DNA of 64,000 bases. It comes from Haloechinothrix halophila YIM 93223. GTDB taxonomy: Bacteria; Actinomycetota; Actinomycetes; Mycobacteriales; Pseudonocardiaceae. A model generated the notes under the pieces. The model was not told the origin of the DNA. It was given only the letters and a program-made list of their open reading frames with translations, and ran no database searches. The translations under genes and the position numbers were made by a program. Within the stretch, counting starts at the first letter, position 1; the number at the start of each line of letters is the position of its first letter. The DNA is taken from NCBI RefSeq assembly GCF_000504245.1, contig NZ_KI632509.1, positions 307,623-371,622 of the forward strand, read 5' to 3'. Of the stretch, positions 60,799-64,000 are shown piece by piece.

Positions 60799-61943
60799 CC
60801 GACGCGCCGCTGTTGATCGCCGGAGCGGGCATCGGCGGCCTCACCCTGGCGACCGCCCTGCGGCGTTCCGGCGGCCAGGCGCTGGTGCTCGAGGAGCGGG
60901 ACGAACTCAGCGAGGTGGGCGCGGGCATCACGCTATGGCCGAACGCGCTGGCCGCGCTGGATGACATCGGCCTTGGTGACGCGGTGCGCGATGCCGGGTG
61001 CGCGCTGTCGTCGGCGGGCATCAAGCGCGCGGATGGCCGCTGGCTGCGGCGGTTGTCGCCGACCGCGATCGACCCGGCGCTCGGCGAGCCCGTGGTGGCG
61101 ATCCACCGCGGCACCCTGCTCACCATCCTCGCTGAGGGCGCGGGCACTGACATCGTGCGGACCAGTGCCCCGGTGCGCGACGTGCGGCAACACCCCGATG
61201 GCGTGACCATCACCCTCGCTGGCGGCGAGCGCATCACCGGGTGCGGACTGGTCGGCGCGGACGGCATCCGTTCCGCCGTCGCCGCTCATCTCGACCCTGA
61301 CCTGCGGTGGCGCTACTCCGGCTACACCGCGTGGCGGGCGGTCGCCAACGTTGGCCTTGACGTCGAGCCTGCCGAAACCTGGGGGCCGGACGGCGAGTTC
61401 GGTTACGTCCCACTCGGCACGAACCGCACCTACTGGTTCGCCACCCAGGTCGCACCCGAGGGCCAGACGTCCGACGACGAGTTGGGTTACCTTGCCGACC
61501 GGCTCGCCGGGTGGCACGACCCCATCGCCGCGTTGCTTGCGGCCACCGCCCCGAACGCCGTGCTGCGGCACGACATTCACGATCGCGACGTGCCCCGGCG
61601 CTGGGCATCCGGCGGTATCGCGCTGATCGGTGACGCCGCGCATCCGATGCGGCCACATCTCGGCCAGGGTGGTTGTCAGGCCGTCATAGACGCCGTCGTG
61701 CTGGCCACGCTGATCAACTCGCATGTCGACCTGCCCACCGCGTTCGCGCGCTTCGCCGCCGTGCGGCGCAGGAGGGTCGGCAGGATCGTGCGGCAGTCGG
61801 CGCTGACCGGAGCCGTCATCCACGCGCGGGGCCCGTTGGGCGCGGCGGCCCGCGTGTTCGCGCAGCACCTGCCGCAGCGGTTGCTGCTGCGACAGCTAGC
61901 GACCGTCGCCGGCGCGAGCGCCTACCGCCGACCCACCGCCTGA
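60795..61943 (+). CDS. FAD-dependent aromatic monooxygenase
   Basis: 382 aa class A flavin hydroxylase. FAD motif LLIAGAGIGGLTLATALRRS (about 6), the DG region GLVGADGIRSAVAAHL and GD motif IALIGDAAHPMRPHLGQGGC. Similar to 6-hydroxynicotinate/salicylate hydroxylases; substrate unknown. GTG 60795 overlaps the channel's TGA. Confidence 0.9.
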   Translation: MTDAPLLIAGAGIGGLTLATALRRSGGQALVLEERDELSEVGAGITLWPNALAALDDIGLGDAVRDAGCALSSAGIKRADGRWLRRLSPTAIDPALGEPVVAIHRGTLLTILAEGAGTDIVRTSAPVRDVRQHPDGVTITLAGGERITGCGLVGADGIRSAVAAHLDPDLRWRYSGYTAWRAVANVGLDVEPAETWGPDGEFGYVPLGTNRTYWFATQVAPEGQTSDDELGYLADRLAGWHDPIAALLAATAPNAVLRHDIHDRDVPRRWASGGIALIGDAAHPMRPHLGQGGCQAVIDAVVLATLINSHVDLPTAFARFAAVRRRRVGRIVRQSALTGAVIHARGPLGAAARVFAQHLPQRLLLRQLATVAGASAYRRPTA

Positions 61944-61945
61944 CC

Positions 61946-61975
61946 CCGCGCTGAACTGGGGACTTCGCAGCGCGG
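61946..61975 (+). terminator. Hairpin after the monooxygenase
   Basis: CCGCGCTG / CAGCGCGG, perfect 8-bp stem, 14-nt loop, 3 nt after the stop. Moderate evidence without a T-run. Confidence 0.55.
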
Positions 61976-62189
61976 CAAGGGCTGCTCCCCGCCGATCGCG
62001 CAACGTCATCACCTGAAGTCGTCCTCTGTGTGCCGCGGAGGGCCGCGCCGAGCATAGGCACCACATCGTCGCGAGTCAGGAGCACGACGCCCGGTTGCGC
62101 CAGCCGAGGAAGGCAGCAGGTGTGCCGGTCGCCATGTCCATCTTCGACGTCACCGCGACAGGTACCGGATCGACCGGAAGGACGTGACC

Positions 62190-63968
62190 GTGGGCAGCCA
62201 CGCGCGTACCACATCGTCGCCCGCCGCCGAGGCGCCCACCGGTCGCTTGATCAGCGGTGCGCACCTGCTCATCAAGGCCATGGAGGATGCAGACGTCGAG
62301 GTCATCTTCGGGATTCCCGGCGGCGCGATCCTGCCGGTATACGACCCGCTCATGGACTCGGCGTCCATACGACATGTGTTGGTCCGCCACGAACAAGGCG
62401 CGGGTCATGCCGCGGCGGGGTACGCGCAGACCACCGGCAGGGTCGGGGTGTGCATGGCGACGTCGGGGCCGGGCGCCACGAATCTGGTGACGCCGCTGGC
62501 GGACGCCCACATGGACTCGGTGCCGATGGTGGCGATCACTGGCCAAGTCGCGCGGGCCGTGATGGGCACGCAGGCGTTCCAGGAGGCGGATACCTGCGCG
62601 ATCACCAAGCCGGTCACCAAGCGGAACTACCTGGTCACCGACGCGGCCGACATCCCGCGCGTGATCGCGGACGCCTTCTACGAGGCCTCGCACGGCAGGC
62701 CGGGGCCGGTGCTGGTGGACATCCCGAAGGACGTGCTGCAGGCCGAGGTGGTGCCGACGCCGACATCACCACGGGCGCGTCCCGCGCGGCGGATACACGA
62801 CCGGCAACTGCGGGAGGCGGCGCGGCTGATCCGCACCGCGCGGCAGCCGGTGCTCTACGTCGGCGGCGGGGTACTCAAGGCGCGAGCGGCCGAGCAGCTC
62901 AAGACGTTGGCCGAGCTGACCGGTATGCCGGTCGTGACGACGCTGATGGCGCGCGGGGCGTTCCCCGACTCGCATCCGCAGCACCTCGGGATGCCCGGCA
63001 TGCACGGCACGGTCACCGCGGTCGCGGCGATGCAGCGCGCCGACCTGCTGATCGCGCTGGGCACGCGGTTCGACGACCGGGTCACCGGCAAGCTCAGCTC
63101 GTTCGCACCGGACGCCACCGTCGTCCATGCCGATATCGACCCCGCGGAAATCTCGAAGAACCGCATTGCGGACGTGCCGCTGGTCGGTGACTGCCGGGAG
63201 ATCATCGCCGAGCTGATCGCCGCGATGCGCGTCGAGCTGCGCACCTCGGGCGCTGCGGACTACGGCGCATGGTGGCGACGCATCGACGGCTGGCGTGCGA
63301 GCTACCCACTCGGCTACATCTGGCCCGCAGACGGCGGGCTCGCGCCGCAGTACGTTGTCGAGCGGATCGGCGCGCTCGCCGACCCGGACACCCGCTACAT
63401 CGCCGGTGTCGGCCAGCACCAGATGTGGGCGGCGCAGTTTCTGCGCTTCGAACGCCCAGGTACGTGGGTGAACTCCGGCGGGCTCGGCACCATGGGCTTC
63501 GCGGTGCCCGCCGCGCTCGGCGTCAAGCTGGCGTATCCGGACACGCTGGTGTGGGCGATCGACGGCGACGGTTCGTTCCAGATGACCAACCAGGAGCTGG
63601 TGACCTGCGCGGTCGAAGACGTCCCGATCAAAGTCGCGGTGATCAACAACGGTTCGCTCGGCATGGTCCGGCAGTGGCAGCGCCTGTTCTACGCGGAGCG
63701 GTACTCCAACACCGACCTGGACGTGCGGAGGATTCCGAACATCGTGCTGCTTGCGGAGTCGATGGGATGTGCCGGGCTGCGCTGCGACAACCGGACCGAC
63801 GTCGACGCCGTCATCAAGAAGGCGCTGAGTATCAACGACCGGCCGGTCGTGATCGACTTCGTCGTCGCCAAGGAGTCCCTGGTGTGGCCGATGGTGGCGG
63901 CGGGGACCAGCAACGACGAGATCATGGCCGCTCGCGACATCCGGCCGCTGTTCGACGGCGACGACTAA
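62190..63968 (+). CDS. ilvB: Acetolactate synthase, large (catalytic) subunit
   Basis: 592 aa. The TPP-enzyme layout is complete: [17 protein letters not shown] and [14 protein letters not shown] (catalytic Glu), [11 protein letters not shown] in the middle domain, and [20 protein letters not shown] for TPP/Mg. Condenses pyruvate in branched-chain amino-acid synthesis. GTG 62190 has GGAAGG 8 nt upstream; GTG 62184 is in the same frame. The leader 61976-62189 has a short ORF (GTG 62121) with no clear attenuator. A terminator follows directly, so no ilvN is co-transcribed here. Confidence 0.95.
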   Translation: MGSHARTTSSPAAEAPTGRLISGAHLLIKAMEDADVEVIFGIPGGAILPVYDPLMDSASIRHVLVRHEQGAGHAAAGYAQTTGRVGVCMATSGPGATNLVTPLADAHMDSVPMVAITGQVARAVMGTQAFQEADTCAITKPVTKRNYLVTDAADIPRVIADAFYEASHGRPGPVLVDIPKDVLQAEVVPTPTSPRARPARRIHDRQLREAARLIRTARQPVLYVGGGVLKARAAEQLKTLAELTGMPVVTTLMARGAFPDSHPQHLGMPGMHGTVTAVAAMQRADLLIALGTRFDDRVTGKLSSFAPDATVVHADIDPAEISKNRIADVPLVGDCREIIAELIAAMRVELRTSGAADYGAWWRRIDGWRASYPLGYIWPADGGLAPQYVVERIGALADPDTRYIAGVGQHQMWAAQFLRFERPGTWVNSGGLGTMGFAVPAALGVKLAYPDTLVWAIDGDGSFQMTNQELVTCAVEDVPIKVAVINNGSLGMVRQWQRLFYAERYSNTDLDVRRIPNIVLLAESMGCAGLRCDNRTDVDAVIKKALSINDRPVVIDFVVAKESLVWPMVAAGTSNDEIMAARDIRPLFDGDD

Positions 63969-63970
63969 CT

Positions 63971-63997
63971 CGCCCGCGACGCTGCGCGGGGCGTTTT
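63971..63997 (+). terminator. Terminator of ilvB
   Basis: CGCCCGCG / CGCGGGGCG stem (one bulge) followed by TTTT, starting 3 nt after the stop. Confidence 0.8.
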
Positions 63998-64000
63998 GGC

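Noticed and set aside
61976..62189. Leader-peptide attenuator of ilvB
   Set aside because: The short ORF at 62121 is not rich in Leu/Ile/Val codons, and I could not find a convincing terminator/antiterminator pair.

Overview
The window is GC-rich DNA with strong G/C third-position bias, many GTG starts and ATGA/GTGA gene overlaps. It encodes mycothiol synthesis (MshA), PknG with GlnH/GlnX, an HbhA-like protein, GlnR- and LexA-type boxes and a 6C RNA. This points to a chromosomal segment of a high-GC actinobacterium, most likely of the Pseudonocardiaceae (Amycolatopsis/Saccharomonospora-like). Family assignments come from motifs read in the translations; no database was searched.

Layout. 1-7850 is a conserved cell-wall/redox block, mostly minus strand: mshA, L,D-transpeptidase, murB, a DUF2505 gene with purU (plus), YbaK-type deacylase, DUF2516, hbhA-like and an autoregulated XRE regulator. 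8079-9601 holds a VOC protein, a P-loop kinase and a zinc-finger protein. 9688-15041 is one minus-strand operon: LuxR-type regulator, secreted I36-like protein, Cys-rich lipoprotein, membrane-fusion adaptor with a peptidoglycan-binding domain, and a MacB-type ABC ATPase and permease. It looks like a self-regulated export or envelope-defence system and is the best candidate for an undescribed system. 15231-25850 holds DUF445, an aminotransferase, a Thr/Val-rich secreted protein, a MocR/YczE divergent pair, a PLP desulfhydrase flanked by 21-bp repeat arrays, DM13, and GAF and zinc-ribbon proteins.

26059-36300 is stress-related: archease, a sigma-70 gene split by a 14-bp tandem duplication, a kinase-like/P-loop ATPase, a CopB-type metal ATPase, an SOS-controlled DUF222-HNH gene, MerR, Hsp20, a J-domain protein and a frameshifted FKBP lipoprotein. 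36319-41480 contains a quinone oxidoreductase, a decayed DUF5131 pseudogene, a lipoprotein, tRNA-Glu/Asp/Phe, a 6C RNA and cspA. 41798-49734 contains an Ig-only relative of the L,D-transpeptidase, a hotdog thioesterase, a metallophosphoesterase, pknG-glnH-glnX and csoR. 49817-54548 is a glycerolipid module (glpD, TetR, AGPS-like, diacylglycerol kinase). 54880-64000 contains a membrane protein, dinB2-like polymerase, narK with a GlnR box, a helical-repeat protein, a K+ channel, a flavin monooxygenase and a stand-alone acetolactate synthase gene with its own terminator.

Dispersed DNA elements stand out. There are four tandem arrays of a 21-bp mini-hairpin unit (21537, 22635, 54554, 59639) and two copies of a 48-bp palindrome (2810, 44471). 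Several genes are damaged: the sigma factor, the FKBP lipoprotein and DUF5131.
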